Shown here: in pieces, positions 18,201-26,355 of the stretch
Layout: each line of letters starts with the position of its first letter
Position numbering within the stretch: the stretch's first letter is position 1
Source of the DNA: an uncultured Chryseobacterium sp.
Lineage (GTDB): Bacteria > Bacteroidota > Bacteroidia > Flavobacteriales > Weeksellaceae
Assembly (NCBI RefSeq): GCF_936933875.1
Contig: NZ_CAKZIK010000069.1
Coordinates: 1 to 64,000 of the forward strand
Length of the DNA: 64,000 nucleotides
Direction: 5' to 3'
Notes under the pieces: generated by a model
Told to the model about the DNA's origin: nothing
The model's input: only the letters and a program-made list of their open reading frames with translations
The model's database searches: none
Program-made: the position numbers and the translations under genes

Positions 18201-19429
18201 GTTATGAAGTAGATTTAACGGCCTATCAAACCCAGATGGTCAATTTGGTTGATCCGGAAAATATGTTCAGTTATTATTTAACCCAAGCGAATGCAATTGC
18301 CGGAACGAATGCAATTGCGAATCCTTCTAATTACACTGCAAATCCTTTCCCGGCGCAAATTTGGGTACGAGTTGAAAATATTCCGGGTTGTATGGATACG
18401 GCTTCCATTACCTTTAATTTTGGCACGAAAGTAAGCCTTCTCAACGCAGGTCCGTTTAATCTCAACAATGTTTGTGATACCGGAAATGATGGAGCAGAAA
18501 CTTTAAATCTTACACAATTCGAGAATCAAATCGAAAATTCGGGTGCCACATTTCAGTATTTTTCATCTCTTTCTGACATGAATAATGGATTGAATGCCAT
18601 ATCGAATCCAACAAGCTATGCTTTTAATGCAGCCGCCTCGAATAAAATTTATGTAAAGGTGAGTAAAACCGGTTTCTGTCCGAATTTTACAACCATTAAT
18701 GTTTCGTTGAAACCAACTCCGATGTTCAGTATTGATGACGCTTATTTCTGTCCTTACAATAACGGAAGTGTAGATATTCAGCCGAATTTTTCAGGTTTAA
18801 ATATTGCTTCTTACAAATGGATTTCACCAAGTGGACAAGTGCTTTCCACATCGAACCAACTTTTGGACGTAAATGTTGGCGGAACTTATACCATTGAAGT
18901 TATTGGAATTAACGGATGTCCGTTCACAACAACTTTTAATGTAAAAGCTTATGAAGTTCCCGTAATTACACAATTGGTTCCGAACGGAAATTCTTACACG
19001 GTTATTGCAACAGGCAGTCAGCCAATTTTATATTCTATTAATGGAACAACTTGGCAAACATCGAATGTTTTCAATAATTTACCGGTAGGTGTTACAACTT
19101 TCTACGTTAAATTTGACGGTTCTGATTGTTTAGGACTTACAAAACAAGGGTTAATGCTGAGTTTAAACAACGCTATTACACCAAACGGAGACGGTTATAA
19201 TGATACCTGGAACGTAAAAAATCTCAACGTTTTTGAAGGCCAAAATGCATCACTTCAAATTTTCGACCGTTACGGGAAAATGGTTTTCGAACAGAACAGT
19301 GCTACAGAATTGATTTGGGACGGTAAAACTCAGGGAAGACCACTTCCAACACAATCTTATTGGTATGTTTTGAAACTTCCTGACGGAAGAAACTTCAACA
19401 ACTGGATTTTGCTTAAAAACCGTGAGTAA
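15215..19429 (+). CDS. T9SS cargo protein with type B C-terminal sorting domain
   Basis: 1404 residues from a TTG start that directly precedes a good signal peptide (KRKLFFILFCIFILCNKFYAQ). Residues about 338-1180 contain nine divergent ~100-residue repeats. Each opens with a Cys-Asp-rich loop such as CDLNGDGIEN, CDNNSDGAEV, CDSNLDGSYE or CDTGNDGAET, resembling calcium-binding loops, and continues with xLTxF and a TYFNSQSDA-type strand. The C-terminal ~90 residues (AITPNGDGYNDTWNV...IFDRYGKMVFE...WDGKTQGRPLPTQSYWYVLKL) are the gliding-motility-associated C-terminal signal. It is expected to be exported to the surface by the type IX system and act as an adhesin or matrix protein. Unusually, the Asp pattern weakens in the middle repeats. 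Confidence 0.88.
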   Translation: MKRKLFFILFCIFILCNKFYAQSCTVSAVAKDVQGNENVTIDCAYPLTNNKTCLNLTAEYSKIYSTTSYSVSAETYAPIIPYNQGTPLNANFDDVFSQQIVLPFNFCFYGSGFNLLSIGSNGIVTFENQAGNINYPNIQADVPSPLLPKNSIYGVYQDLVFSNTDDSEIYYSTIGTAPCRKFVINFYKGRLAGCDTRISSQIVLHEGTNEIEVFVEDKPLPCATAKFKESLIGILNGTGTVGTVPPGRNTGVWAAQNEAWKFTPNGNEIVPTFSWKNSANQYVGNSQQISVCPSKNDIFTLIVNYNNCGNNYELTDTIAVNFASDFPLAKDFTQVFCNAAASQPVNLNDYQPNVSINPPSNFNFTYHNSLAEAQSGANPQPANIAISGNATYFVRIENKNDPTCFRVAVLKLEFISNSLLTTTVKICDLNGDGIENNYRLSQLNTQLFSPGITGTITYYLSQNDATNNIGVVTAANITSSTQLWVKLKSGSCEKIYGPISVSFSSGPTVNSPVSFSETMCDVKGDGMEPYTFTSINPLITADPNVTIEYFATYNQAYSGTSIPLSSITEGTVKIYARVEDNSGCFSIAEINLTVIFTKVIANSKTAYVCFDGSEDKSFDLNALSQGMLIDPLTGIDITFYKDYYEAVAGTVNFQISPIQTITGNGNTVTQSYWVRFALSDQCYTVREIVVALYHPEAIKSQFKVCDLNNDNTENVNLTQFSGQIVGSQAATVTYFNSQSDAQQNSNALTSATINSTAQFWARIESHGCIESYPITVSLTPVPVVAALITKNQGTKCDNNSDGAEVYDLTKLYSEIYSGTDAVSFNFYLKYDAATDTFSDYVNNPAQFPIDTNTTVYAKVTNANNCSSVSKIVIITDFFPAIKLNQDAVLKKCDFNFNLQEKFDLTEATSQIFNQSQNSVQLSNIKITYHTTEIEANAGTPQISSVQTTLQSQIIVWARFTDNLGCYSIAPILLKTYLPPKAINSSITVCDSNLDGSYEVDLTAYQTQMVNLVDPENMFSYYLTQANAIAGTNAIANPSNYTANPFPAQIWVRVENIPGCMDTASITFNFGTKVSLLNAGPFNLNNVCDTGNDGAETLNLTQFENQIENSGATFQYFSSLSDMNNGLNAISNPTSYAFNAAASNKIYVKVSKTGFCPNFTTINVSLKPTPMFSIDDAYFCPYNNGSVDIQPNFSGLNIASYKWISPSGQVLSTSNQLLDVNVGGTYTIEVIGINGCPFTTTFNVKAYEVPVITQLVPNGNSYTVIATGSQPILYSINGTTWQTSNVFNNLPVGVTTFYVKFDGSDCLGLTKQGLMLSLNNAITPNGDGYNDTWNVKNLNVFEGQNASLQIFDRYGKMVFEQNSATELIWDGKTQGRPLPTQSYWYVLKLPDGRNFNNWILLKNRE

Positions 19430-19513
19430 TTTAAAAATTAACGGATTTTTAACGATTTCGTCACCGCATTTGCTGCAAATTTTTACTAATTTTATTAGAA
19501 ATTAAAAGAAGCT

Positions 19514-20434
19514 ATGGCTTTTGTAGATTATTATAAAACTTTAGGAATCCCGAAAACTGCTTCAGCAGACGACATCAAGAAGGCTTACCGGAAATTAGCA
19601 CGAAAGTATCATCCCGACGTCAATCCGGGAGATAAAGAGGCGGAAAAAAACTTCAAAGAAATTAACGAAGCCAATGAAGTGTTGAGCAACGCTGAAAACC
19701 GTGCAAAGTATGATAAATACGGTGAAAACTGGAAACACGGCGAAGAGTACGAAAAAGCTCAGCAACAGCAAAGACAATATCAGCAAAGTAGAGGAGGCGG
19801 TTTTGAAGGTTTCTCCGGAGCAGAATTTGGCGATGGCGGAGATTATTCGGATTTTTTTCAAAGTATGTTTGGTGGAACCGGAGGTTTTGGCGGAAATCGT
19901 GGTAGAAGTTCATCCGGGAAATTTAAAGGGCAGGATGTTTACGCAGAACTCAATATCAGTTTGAAGCAGGCTTCCGAAACCCATCAGCAAACATTCGATA
20001 TCAATGGTAAAAAAGTAAGAATAACTATTCCTGCAGGAGTTTACGACGGACAGCAAATTAAACTGAAAGGTCATGGAAATCCGGGTTTCAACGGTGGTCC
20101 GAATGGTGATTTGTATATTACTTTCAACATCAGTGCAGACAAAAATTTTGAAAGAACCGGCGACGATTTAAGGACGAAAGTCGATTTGGATTTGTACACC
20201 GCAGTTCTTGGTGGCGACGTGCAGGTGAATACTTTATCAGGATTGATTAATTTAAAAGTAAAACCCGGAACTCAAAACGGTGCAACGGTTCGTTTGAAAG
20301 GAAAAGGTTTTCCGGTGTACAAAAAAGACGGAAATTTTGGCGATTTGTACGTAACTTACAATGTAAAGCTTCCTGAAACCCTTTCTGATAAAGAAAAAGA
20401 ACTCTTCCAACAACTTAAAGACCTGAAAAAATGA
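19514..20434 (+). CDS. cbpA: CbpA-like DnaJ co-chaperone
   Basis: 306 residues: J domain 1-70 with HPD at 33-35, Gly/Phe-rich linker about 95-135, and two C-terminal substrate-binding domains. The DnaJ zinc-finger (CxxCxGxG) is absent, which separates it from DnaJ and matches CbpA. Stimulates DnaK ATPase. The stop overlaps the ATG of the next gene by four bases (ATGA), and the next gene is CbpM-like, the usual E. coli-type pairing. Confidence 0.9.
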   Translation: MAFVDYYKTLGIPKTASADDIKKAYRKLARKYHPDVNPGDKEAEKNFKEINEANEVLSNAENRAKYDKYGENWKHGEEYEKAQQQQRQYQQSRGGGFEGFSGAEFGDGGDYSDFFQSMFGGTGGFGGNRGRSSSGKFKGQDVYAELNISLKQASETHQQTFDINGKKVRITIPAGVYDGQQIKLKGHGNPGFNGGPNGDLYITFNISADKNFERTGDDLRTKVDLDLYTAVLGGDVQVNTLSGLINLKVKPGTQNGATVRLKGKGFPVYKKDGNFGDLYVTYNVKLPETLSDKEKELFQQLKDLKK

Positions 20435-20736
20435 GTGAAAGAATATCAAGAGAAGAACTTGTGAAAATCTACAATATCGAGATTACTTTTTTCGATTCTT
20501 TGGAGGAAAGCGGTCTCTTGAAAACGGAAACAGAAAACGAAATCAAATATCTTCTGTACGAAGAATTGCCTGCTTTTGAACGCTTCGCAAATTGGCATTA
20601 CGACTTGGATGTGAATATTCCCGGGATTGAAATGATTCAGAACCTGCTTCATAAGCTGGAAAAAATACAATTGGAAAACAGAACTTTACTTCAGAAACTC
20701 AACGCGATTTCCGATAAATATGAAGATGTTGAATAA
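20431..20736 (+). CDS. cbpM: Chaperone modulator CbpM-like
   Basis: 101 residues: a MerR-like N-terminal helical part (RISREELVKIYNIEITFFDSLEESGLL) and a C-terminal helix/coiled coil (MIQNLLHKLEKIQLENRTLLQKL). CbpM binds the J domain of CbpA and blocks its interaction with DnaK. The four-base overlap with cbpA implies translational coupling and a fixed ratio of the two. Confidence 0.85.
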   Translation: MSERISREELVKIYNIEITFFDSLEESGLLKTETENEIKYLLYEELPAFERFANWHYDLDVNIPGIEMIQNLLHKLEKIQLENRTLLQKLNAISDKYEDVE

Positions 20737-20738
20737 CT

Positions 20739-21401
20739 TTAAATAGTCCATTCATCATTAATTACAGCAACCAGGAAATATTTTCCGTTGGATTTTTCGA
20801 AGACAAAACGTAAAGTTTTCCAGTCCATTCCGCCATATTGTTCGGTTCCGGCGATATAATTTTCTGTGAAATCTGCTTGTGGATACACTTTCTGTAAATT
20901 ATTTAAAGAATTTCCACTTCCCTGAAATTCATTCAGTGAAAATTTCGACTGGCTAAAATCTTTTTTGAAAACCCAATTGTCCAAATAATTTTTGATGGAC
21001 ATTACGACAGGTTTTCCTTCGCCATCAGTTTCTCCCCAAGTAAATTTGATGTTTGAATCTGCATATTTTTCAAATTCAGTTTTTGAAAACTTTTTATCCT
21101 TATTTGCATCAATATAACCATAAATCGAGAACCGAACGCCTTTTTCAGGATGAATGAATTTTTCTAATTCAGTATAATTTTTAACTTTTAAAATTTGAAG
21201 AATTTCGTCATTCAATATTCTTAAAGAATCATTCTTCGAAAGTTGAGGTAATGTTTCTTCTACCTTTTTGGTTTCAGTTGTAGGAACAGTATTTTGCTGA
21301 ACTTCTTTTTTGCATGAAAAAATGACCAATAAAGCGAATATGAAAAAAATAATAGATTTCAAAGTGTTGGTTTTTAATAGTATATCGTGTAAAACTAACA
21401 A
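20739..21401 (-). CDS. Hypothetical lipoprotein with an EF-hand-like loop
   Basis: 220 residues from ATG, or 207 from the TTG at 21362, which would give a more typical lipoprotein signal (KSIIFFIFALLVIFSC). Either way the lipobox Cys is retained. The stretch DANKDKKFSKTE fits the 12-residue EF-hand loop spacing (D-x-N-x-D...E) next to YGYI. The C-terminal half has WKTLRFVFEKSNGKYFLVAVINDEWTI, a cystatin/NTF2-like pattern seen in many Flavobacteriia lipoproteins. Function unknown. Convergent with cbpM, with just two bases between their stops. Confidence 0.7.
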   Translation of the reverse strand: MLVLHDILLKTNTLKSIIFFIFALLVIFSCKKEVQQNTVPTTETKKVEETLPQLSKNDSLRILNDEILQILKVKNYTELEKFIHPEKGVRFSIYGYIDANKDKKFSKTEFEKYADSNIKFTWGETDGEGKPVVMSIKNYLDNWVFKKDFSQSKFSLNEFQGSGNSLNNLQKVYPQADFTENYIAGTEQYGGMDWKTLRFVFEKSNGKYFLVAVINDEWTI

Positions 21402-21507
21402 ATTATGTTCCTTTATTATGGGTTGTTTTTGTCTAACGACTGTTTGTATTGTAAAAAATATTAAAGATTTATTGAAAATTCTGTAAAATTTAGTTAAGAA
21501 TGTAACT

Positions 21508-21515
21508 TAAATTTG
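21508..21515 (+). promoter_or_regulatory. -7 box upstream of the micropeptide gene
   Basis: TAAATTTG, an exact TAnnTTTG match, ends 21 bases before the ATG of micropeptide 1. The upstream TTG at 21472-21474 is too far for a normal spacer, so the -33 part is unclear. Confidence 0.5.
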
Positions 21516-21536
21516 CGTTAACAAAATCACAAGCTT

Positions 21537-21626
21537 ATGAAAGCAGTAATTACCAATTTTAACAAAAGCTACAAAAATTTAGTGGAAAGAATTAAAAAAC
21601 ATGTTTTCGTAACCGGAGTTATTTAG
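21537..21626 (+). CDS. Micropeptide 1 (29 residues), new family
   Basis: An ATG-started 29-codon frame in an otherwise empty intergenic region, with a TAnnTTTG box upstream and a strong terminator 25 bases downstream. It begins MKAVI and ends FVTGVI, and it is basic overall (Lys/Arg count about 6 against one acidic residue) with an amphipathic middle (YKNLVERIKKHV). A second frame at 24152-24232 begins MKAII and ends FVDNVI with the same internal LxExxK pattern. That independent conservation is the main evidence that it is translated. Function unknown: signal peptide, antimicrobial or toxin-type peptide are possible. Confidence 0.62.
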   Translation: MKAVITNFNKSYKNLVERIKKHVFVTGVI

Positions 21627-21650
21627 AATCACTTATTACACTTCATACTA

Positions 21651-21685
21651 AAAAACCCTTTCAATGTAATGTTGAAAGGGTTTTT
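21651..21685. terminator. Terminator between micropeptide 1 and glnS
   Basis: Perfect 14-bp arms AAAAACCCTTTCAA / TTGAAAGGGTTTTT around a seven-base loop. It serves the plus-strand peptide gene and the convergent glnS. Confidence 0.9.
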
Positions 21686-21706
21686 GAATTTATTTTCCTT
21701 ACTGAA

Positions 21707-23380
21707 TTATTCCGGTTTGTAAGAATCTTTCAGTGTTACAGTTCTGTTGAAAACCAGTTTACCTTCGGTAGAATCCTGATCTTTCGTAAAGTAACCGATT
21801 CTTTGAAACTGCAGTGGTTCTCCAACTTCAACATCCTTCAAAGCCGGTTCTGCAAATCCCTGAACTGTTGTTAAAGATTCCGGATTGATGAACTCTAGGA
21901 AATCGGTTTCCTTTTCTGCATCTGGCTGTTCTACAGTGAAAAGTTTGTCGTAAATTCTTACATCCACAGGAATTGCGTGCTGCGCAGAAACCCAGTGTAA
22001 TGTTCCTTTTACTTTTCTCAAACTTTCTTCAGTTCCGCTTCCGGATTTAGATTTATCATCATAAGTCGCATAAATCGTAGTGATTTCACCTTTTTCGTCT
22101 TTTTCAACACGTTCTGCTTTGATGATGTATGCGGATTTTAGACGAACTTCGCCACCTAATTTCAGACGGAAAAATTTATTGTTGGCTTCTTCCTTAAAGT
22201 CTTCTCTTTCAATATAAATCTCTCGGGAGAAAGGGATCTGTCTTGTTCCAGCGTTTTCATCTTCCGGATTATTTTCGGTTTCCAGCCATTCTTCCTGTCC
22301 CTCCGGATAATTTTCAATCACCAATTTTACAGGATCTACAACAGTCATGACGCGTTTTGCTACCTTGTTCAAGTCTTCACGAACGCAGAATTCCAACAAC
22401 TGAATTTCAATCAAATTTTCACGTTTTGCAACGCCAACTTTTTCGATAAAATTACGGATGGAAGTTGGAGTATAACCTTTTCTTCTCATCCCGGAAATGG
22501 TCGGCATTCTTGGATCATCCCAACCTGTTACGATGCCTTCAGTTACCAAACGAAGCAATTTTCTTTTTGATGTAATTAAATATGAAACGTTCATTCTCGC
22601 GAATTCACGCTGTTTGTTTCGTAGTTTTTCACCATCATAAACCTGATCTAAATACCAATCGTACAAAGGACGGTGGTTTTCAAATTCTAATGAACAAAGA
22701 GAGTGAGAAATCTGCTCAATATAATCGCTTTCACCATGTGCCCAATCATACATTGGATAAATTTTCCAGTCGCTTCCGGTTCTGTGGTGAGGACGTTTCA
22801 GAATTCTGTACATCACAGGATCACGCATGTTCATGTTCGGAGAAGTCATATCTATTTTTGCCCGAAGCGACATTGCTCCTTCCTCGAACTCACCATTTTT
22901 CATTTTTTCGAATAAATCCAAGGATTCTTCAACCGGACGGTTTCTGAAAGGACTTTCAACTCCAGGTTCTGTAGGATTTTTGCGCTGTTCTGTAATGGTT
23001 TCAGACGGTTGCTCATCAACATAAGCTTTTCCGTCCTTAATCATTTGAACTGCCCAATCGTACAACTGCTGAAAATAATCAGAAGCATAAAGCTCTTTGT
23101 CCCATTTAAAACCAAGCCATTCTACATCTTTTTTGATGGAATCTACATATTCCTGCTCTTCTTTTTCAGGATTGGTATCGTCGAAACGAAGATTTACAGG
23201 AGCTCCGTATTTTTCACCCAAGCCGAAGTTAATACAGATGGCTTTCGTGTGTCCAACGTGGAGATATCCATTCGGTTCCGGCGGAAAACGGAAACGCAGT
23301 TGTTCCTTTTTTAAACCGTTTTTTAAATCGTCTTCTATAATTTGCTCAATAAAATTGAGGGATTTTTTTTCTTCTTCCAT
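21707..23380 (-). CDS. glnS: Glutamine--tRNA ligase
   Basis: 557 residues, class I synthetase charging tRNA-Gln, so this organism uses direct glutaminylation. The HIGH-type signature is PPEPNGYLHVGH (about residues 32-43) and the KMSKS-type signature is VSYLITSKRKLL (about 270). The anticodon-binding beta-barrels in the C-terminal third include KGTLHWVSAQHAIPVDVR. Length and domain layout match bacterial GlnRS. Transcribed alone from the minus strand. Confidence 0.96.
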   Translation of the reverse strand: MEEEKKSLNFIEQIIEDDLKNGLKKEQLRFRFPPEPNGYLHVGHTKAICINFGLGEKYGAPVNLRFDDTNPEKEEQEYVDSIKKDVEWLGFKWDKELYASDYFQQLYDWAVQMIKDGKAYVDEQPSETITEQRKNPTEPGVESPFRNRPVEESLDLFEKMKNGEFEEGAMSLRAKIDMTSPNMNMRDPVMYRILKRPHHRTGSDWKIYPMYDWAHGESDYIEQISHSLCSLEFENHRPLYDWYLDQVYDGEKLRNKQREFARMNVSYLITSKRKLLRLVTEGIVTGWDDPRMPTISGMRRKGYTPTSIRNFIEKVGVAKRENLIEIQLLEFCVREDLNKVAKRVMTVVDPVKLVIENYPEGQEEWLETENNPEDENAGTRQIPFSREIYIEREDFKEEANNKFFRLKLGGEVRLKSAYIIKAERVEKDEKGEITTIYATYDDKSKSGSGTEESLRKVKGTLHWVSAQHAIPVDVRIYDKLFTVEQPDAEKETDFLEFINPESLTTVQGFAEPALKDVEVGEPLQFQRIGYFTKDQDSTEGKLVFNRTVTLKDSYKPE

Positions 23381-23562
23381 AACAGAATTTTCTGAAGGGC
23401 AAATTTAAGGATAAAAATATCGTCGTCAAAGGGTTTGGATGATTGTGAGGATTTTATCTTAAAGGTTCATTATTTTAACAAATACTCGTTATAAAAAGAA
23501 TTATTGTATATTTAAGTGTTCAGTTTTTAGAATTTTTTTCTGCCAAAAGAGAATGAAGTTGA

Positions 23563-23967
23563 GTAAAAGATTTACTTTCACCTAACCTTCTGAATTTTGT
23601 GCGATATACAGAGAATTACGCCAAGCATTATTTTCATAAAAGTGATGTGAAAATTACATTTACCCAAAACGATATTACCAAAAAAGAAATTTCTGCGGAA
23701 AAAAGAAGAAATCTATTCCTGTGTACAAAAGAAGCGTTAAATAATATCCTGAAACACAGTGAGGCTAAAAATGTCAATATCAATTTTCATCAGGAAGAAA
23801 ATCAATTTACGGTTACGGTAAGCGACGACGGAAAAGGCTTTGTGAAAGATTTTGTAGCAGGAAATGGACTTGCAAATATGAAAACCAGAATGAAAGATTG
23901 TGCAGGAAGTTTTAAAGTTTTAGAAGATCAGAAGGGAACAGTTCTGCAGTTTATTCTGTCCATGTAG
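23563..23967 (+). pseudogene. 5'-truncated histidine kinase (HATPase remnant)
   Basis: The frame is open from 23563, but the only start candidate is a GTG at 23599. What remains is the last ~130 residues of a NarL/LiaS-type sensor kinase: end of the HisKA_3 helix (NFVRYTENYAKHYF), N box (KEALNNILKHSEAKNV), G1 (VSDDGKGF) and G2 (GNGLANMKTRMKD). The sensor region and the phosphorylated His are missing and nothing like them is found upstream, so it is a deletion remnant or, less likely, an orphan ATPase module. No partner response regulator is nearby. Confidence 0.65.
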
Positions 23968-24122
23968 CGTTTTTGTACTTAAAGCTAAAAAAAAATTAAA
24001 AACAGACATTAACATTTAATTTTAAGTTTAAAATTTCAATTAAAACACTGTAAACTAATTATCATTAGGTAAATTTTTAACATATGTTATATTTTTTGGC
24101 ATAATAATGGCAATTAACTTTC

Positions 24123-24138
24123 ATCACTTATTACACTT
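24123..24138 (+). repeat. 16-bp repeat shared by the two micropeptide loci
   Basis: ATCACTTATTACACTT occurs here, 13 bases before the micropeptide 2 ATG, and again at 21628-21643, one base after the micropeptide 1 stop codon. Within this window the exact match links the two loci as parts of one repeated unit. Confidence 0.6.
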
Positions 24139-24151
24139 AAATAATTAAACT

Positions 24152-24232
24152 ATGAAAGCCATCATCAGAAAAAGATTTTCAGCTTTGCTGGAAACTTTAA
24201 AGAGAAAAATTTTTGTAGATAATGTTATTTAA
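24152..24232 (+). CDS. Micropeptide 2 (26 residues), paralogue of micropeptide 1
   Basis: A 26-codon frame from MKAII to FVDNVI, with a highly basic amphipathic centre (RKRFSALLETLKRKI; net charge about +5). It shares its first three and last two residues plus several spaced positions with the peptide at 21537-21626. It is followed after 20 bases by a perfect terminator. No Shine-Dalgarno is seen, as usual in Bacteroidota. Function unknown. Confidence 0.62.
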   Translation: MKAIIRKRFSALLETLKRKIFVDNVI

Positions 24233-24252
24233 TACAAAAATGTTGGGAATAG

Positions 24253-24286
24253 AAAACAGTCTGAAATTAACTTTTCAGACTGTTTT
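24253..24286. terminator. Terminator overlapping the end of menC
   Basis: Perfect 14-bp arms AAAACAGTCTGAAA / TTTCAGACTGTTTT around a six-base loop. The minus-strand menC stop codon (24275-24277) lies inside the right arm, so one hairpin serves micropeptide 2 and menC. Confidence 0.88.
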
Positions 24287-25288
24287 TGTATAATAAAGAA
24301 GGTCGTTTTTGAGTTTTAGGTTGCTTTCAAAATTATTGGTAAAAAGAGCGCCGGTTCCCAAACCTTGCGGCATTAGGTTGTGTTTGGTAAAAGTATATTG
24401 CGCAATCGCATTCAAACCAATGTTGCTTTCGAGAGCAGAAGTAATCCACCAACCAATTCCCAAATTTTCAGCAATGGAAATCCATTCGTCTGAACCGGAA
24501 AAGCCACCAACTAAAGCAGGTTTTAGGATAATGTATTGCGGTTTAACTTGTTCTAAAAGTTTTTGTTTTTGCGCTGAATCAATAACTCCAATTAACTCTT
24601 CATCCAAAGCAATAGGTGTTGGAGTTTGTGCACAAAGTTGAGCCATTTCAGCAATATTTCCGGCTTTAATTGGCTGTTCTATTGAATGAATATCCAAATC
24701 AGCGAGCTCTTTCAAAACCGTTTTCGCTTCTTCGAAAGTAAATCCACCATTCGCATCAACGCGAAGTTCAACTTGTTGTTTCGGAAATTTTTGACGGATT
24801 TTTTTCAGGATTTCCTTTTCAGAATTCCAGTCAACACCAATTTTCAGTTTAATGCAAGAGAAATTTTGCTGCAATTTTTCTTCAATTTGTTTTTCCATGA
24901 AATCCGCATTTCCCATCCAAATCAATCCATTAATTTTAATAGAAGCATCGCCTTCCGTAAACTCCGACGGAAAATAAACTGTTCCCTGGTTTTTCAGGTT
25001 TAAAAGTGCCTGTTCGAAACCAAACCAAATGGAAGGAAAGTGTTTTAGCTCTTCATTCAAAATTGATAAATCCTGATTGATGTTCTCGCACAACCACTTC
25101 AGTTTTTCTTCATAATCAGGAGCATCATCGTAACTCAAACCTCGAAAAATGGCGCTTTCGCCGACACCTTTTTTACCATCCTCAAAAATTTCGAGGACAA
25201 AAGTTTCTTTCGTATGCAAAACGCCTCGTGAAGTTCCACTCGCTTGTTTAAACTCTAAAATATGTTTGAAATACTGTGCTGTTTTCAT
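24275..25288 (-). CDS. menC: o-Succinylbenzoate synthase (enolase superfamily)
   Basis: 337 residues. Dehydrates SHCHC to o-succinylbenzoate in menaquinone synthesis. Enolase-superfamily residues are seen in order: KLKIG (acid/base Lys), RVDANGGF (first metal Asp), SIEQP (metal Glu), ALDEEL (metal Asp) and ILKPALVGG (second acid/base Lys). It could in principle be a dipeptide epimerase, but the ILKPALVGGFSGS and GWWITSALESNIGLNAIAQ patterns are characteristic of MenC. No other men genes are adjacent. Confidence 0.87.
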   Translation of the reverse strand: MKTAQYFKHILEFKQASGTSRGVLHTKETFVLEIFEDGKKGVGESAIFRGLSYDDAPDYEEKLKWLCENINQDLSILNEELKHFPSIWFGFEQALLNLKNQGTVYFPSEFTEGDASIKINGLIWMGNADFMEKQIEEKLQQNFSCIKLKIGVDWNSEKEILKKIRQKFPKQQVELRVDANGGFTFEEAKTVLKELADLDIHSIEQPIKAGNIAEMAQLCAQTPTPIALDEELIGVIDSAQKQKLLEQVKPQYIILKPALVGGFSGSDEWISIAENLGIGWWITSALESNIGLNAIAQYTFTKHNLMPQGLGTGALFTNNFESNLKLKNDLLYYTKTV

Positions 25289-25338
25289 AAAAAATGTCAG
25301 AACAAAAATGCTCTGACAAAAATAAGGATTGTAAATTT

Positions 25339-26355
25339 TTATTTTTCTACTGCATCACTCATAAATTCTTCCGCTTTTTCCACCATAGCGATGCTTCCGC
25401 AGAAGAATGGGACACGTTGGTGAAGCTCTTTTGGTTCAATTTCCATAATTCTTGTAAATCCGTCGGTACATTTTCCACCGGCCTGTTCTGCAAGAAATGC
25501 CATCGGATTACATTCATAAAGCAAACGAAGCTTACCGTTCGGAGATTGTGATGTTGACGGATAGATATAAATTCCACCTTTAATCATGTTTCGGTGAAAA
25601 TCAGACACTAAACTTCCGATATAACGCGAAGTATAAGGTCTGTCGCCTTCTTCACGCTGACAATATTTGATATAATCTTTTACACCCTGCGGAAATTTAA
25701 TGTAGTTCCCTTCGTTAATGGAATAAATTTTCCCGCTTTTCGGGAACTGCATATTTTTATGGGAAAGATAGTATGTTCCCAAACTTGGGTCGAGTGTAAA
25801 ACCGTTCACGCCGTTTCCGGTGGTGTAAACAATCATGGTAGAAGAACCATAAACTACATAACCTGCAGCTGCTTGATTAACACCTTTTTGTAAAAAGTCT
25901 TCCAAAGCAACCGGACTTCCCGGTTCCGTAACACGTCTGTAAATCGAGAAAATAGTTCCGACAGAAACATTGACATCTATATTGGAAGAACCATCCAAAG
26001 GATCTATCAACACAACATATTTGCTAAGATGTGCGTTGGATCCGCATTTAATTTCCACAAAATCGTCGCTTTCTTCCGAGGCAATTCCGCAAACCACTTC
26101 ACGCTGAGAAAGGGCTTCAATAAAAATTTCGTTTGCCAAAACATCTAGCTTCTGTTGTTCTTCTCCCTGGATGTTTTCATTTCCCGCTTTTCCGATGATA
26201 TTAGCAATTCCGGCTTTGTTTACTTCCCGGTTTACCACTTTTGAGGCCAGTCTTATCGCACTTAAAAGTCTTGAAAGTTCACCGGTGGAATACTGGAAAT
26301 CATCCTGTTTATCAATGATGAATTCTCCTAAAGTCTGGAAATTTTGCTCTGCCAT
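25339..26355 (-). CDS. fbp: Class 1 fructose-1,6-bisphosphatase
   Basis: 338 residues. Gluconeogenic hydrolysis of fructose 1,6-bisphosphate to fructose 6-phosphate. The metal/phosphate motif VLIDPLDGSSNIDVNVSVGTIF is intact, as are GIASEES (metal Glu residues), YVVYGSSTMIVYT, YTSRYIGSLVSDFHRNMIKGGIY and LLYECNPMAFLAEQAGG. The length is usual. Transcribed alone, divergent from lysC. Confidence 0.96.
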   Translation of the reverse strand: MAEQNFQTLGEFIIDKQDDFQYSTGELSRLLSAIRLASKVVNREVNKAGIANIIGKAGNENIQGEEQQKLDVLANEIFIEALSQREVVCGIASEESDDFVEIKCGSNAHLSKYVVLIDPLDGSSNIDVNVSVGTIFSIYRRVTEPGSPVALEDFLQKGVNQAAAGYVVYGSSTMIVYTTGNGVNGFTLDPSLGTYYLSHKNMQFPKSGKIYSINEGNYIKFPQGVKDYIKYCQREEGDRPYTSRYIGSLVSDFHRNMIKGGIYIYPSTSQSPNGKLRLLYECNPMAFLAEQAGGKCTDGFTRIMEIEPKELHQRVPFFCGSIAMVEKAEEFMSDAVEK

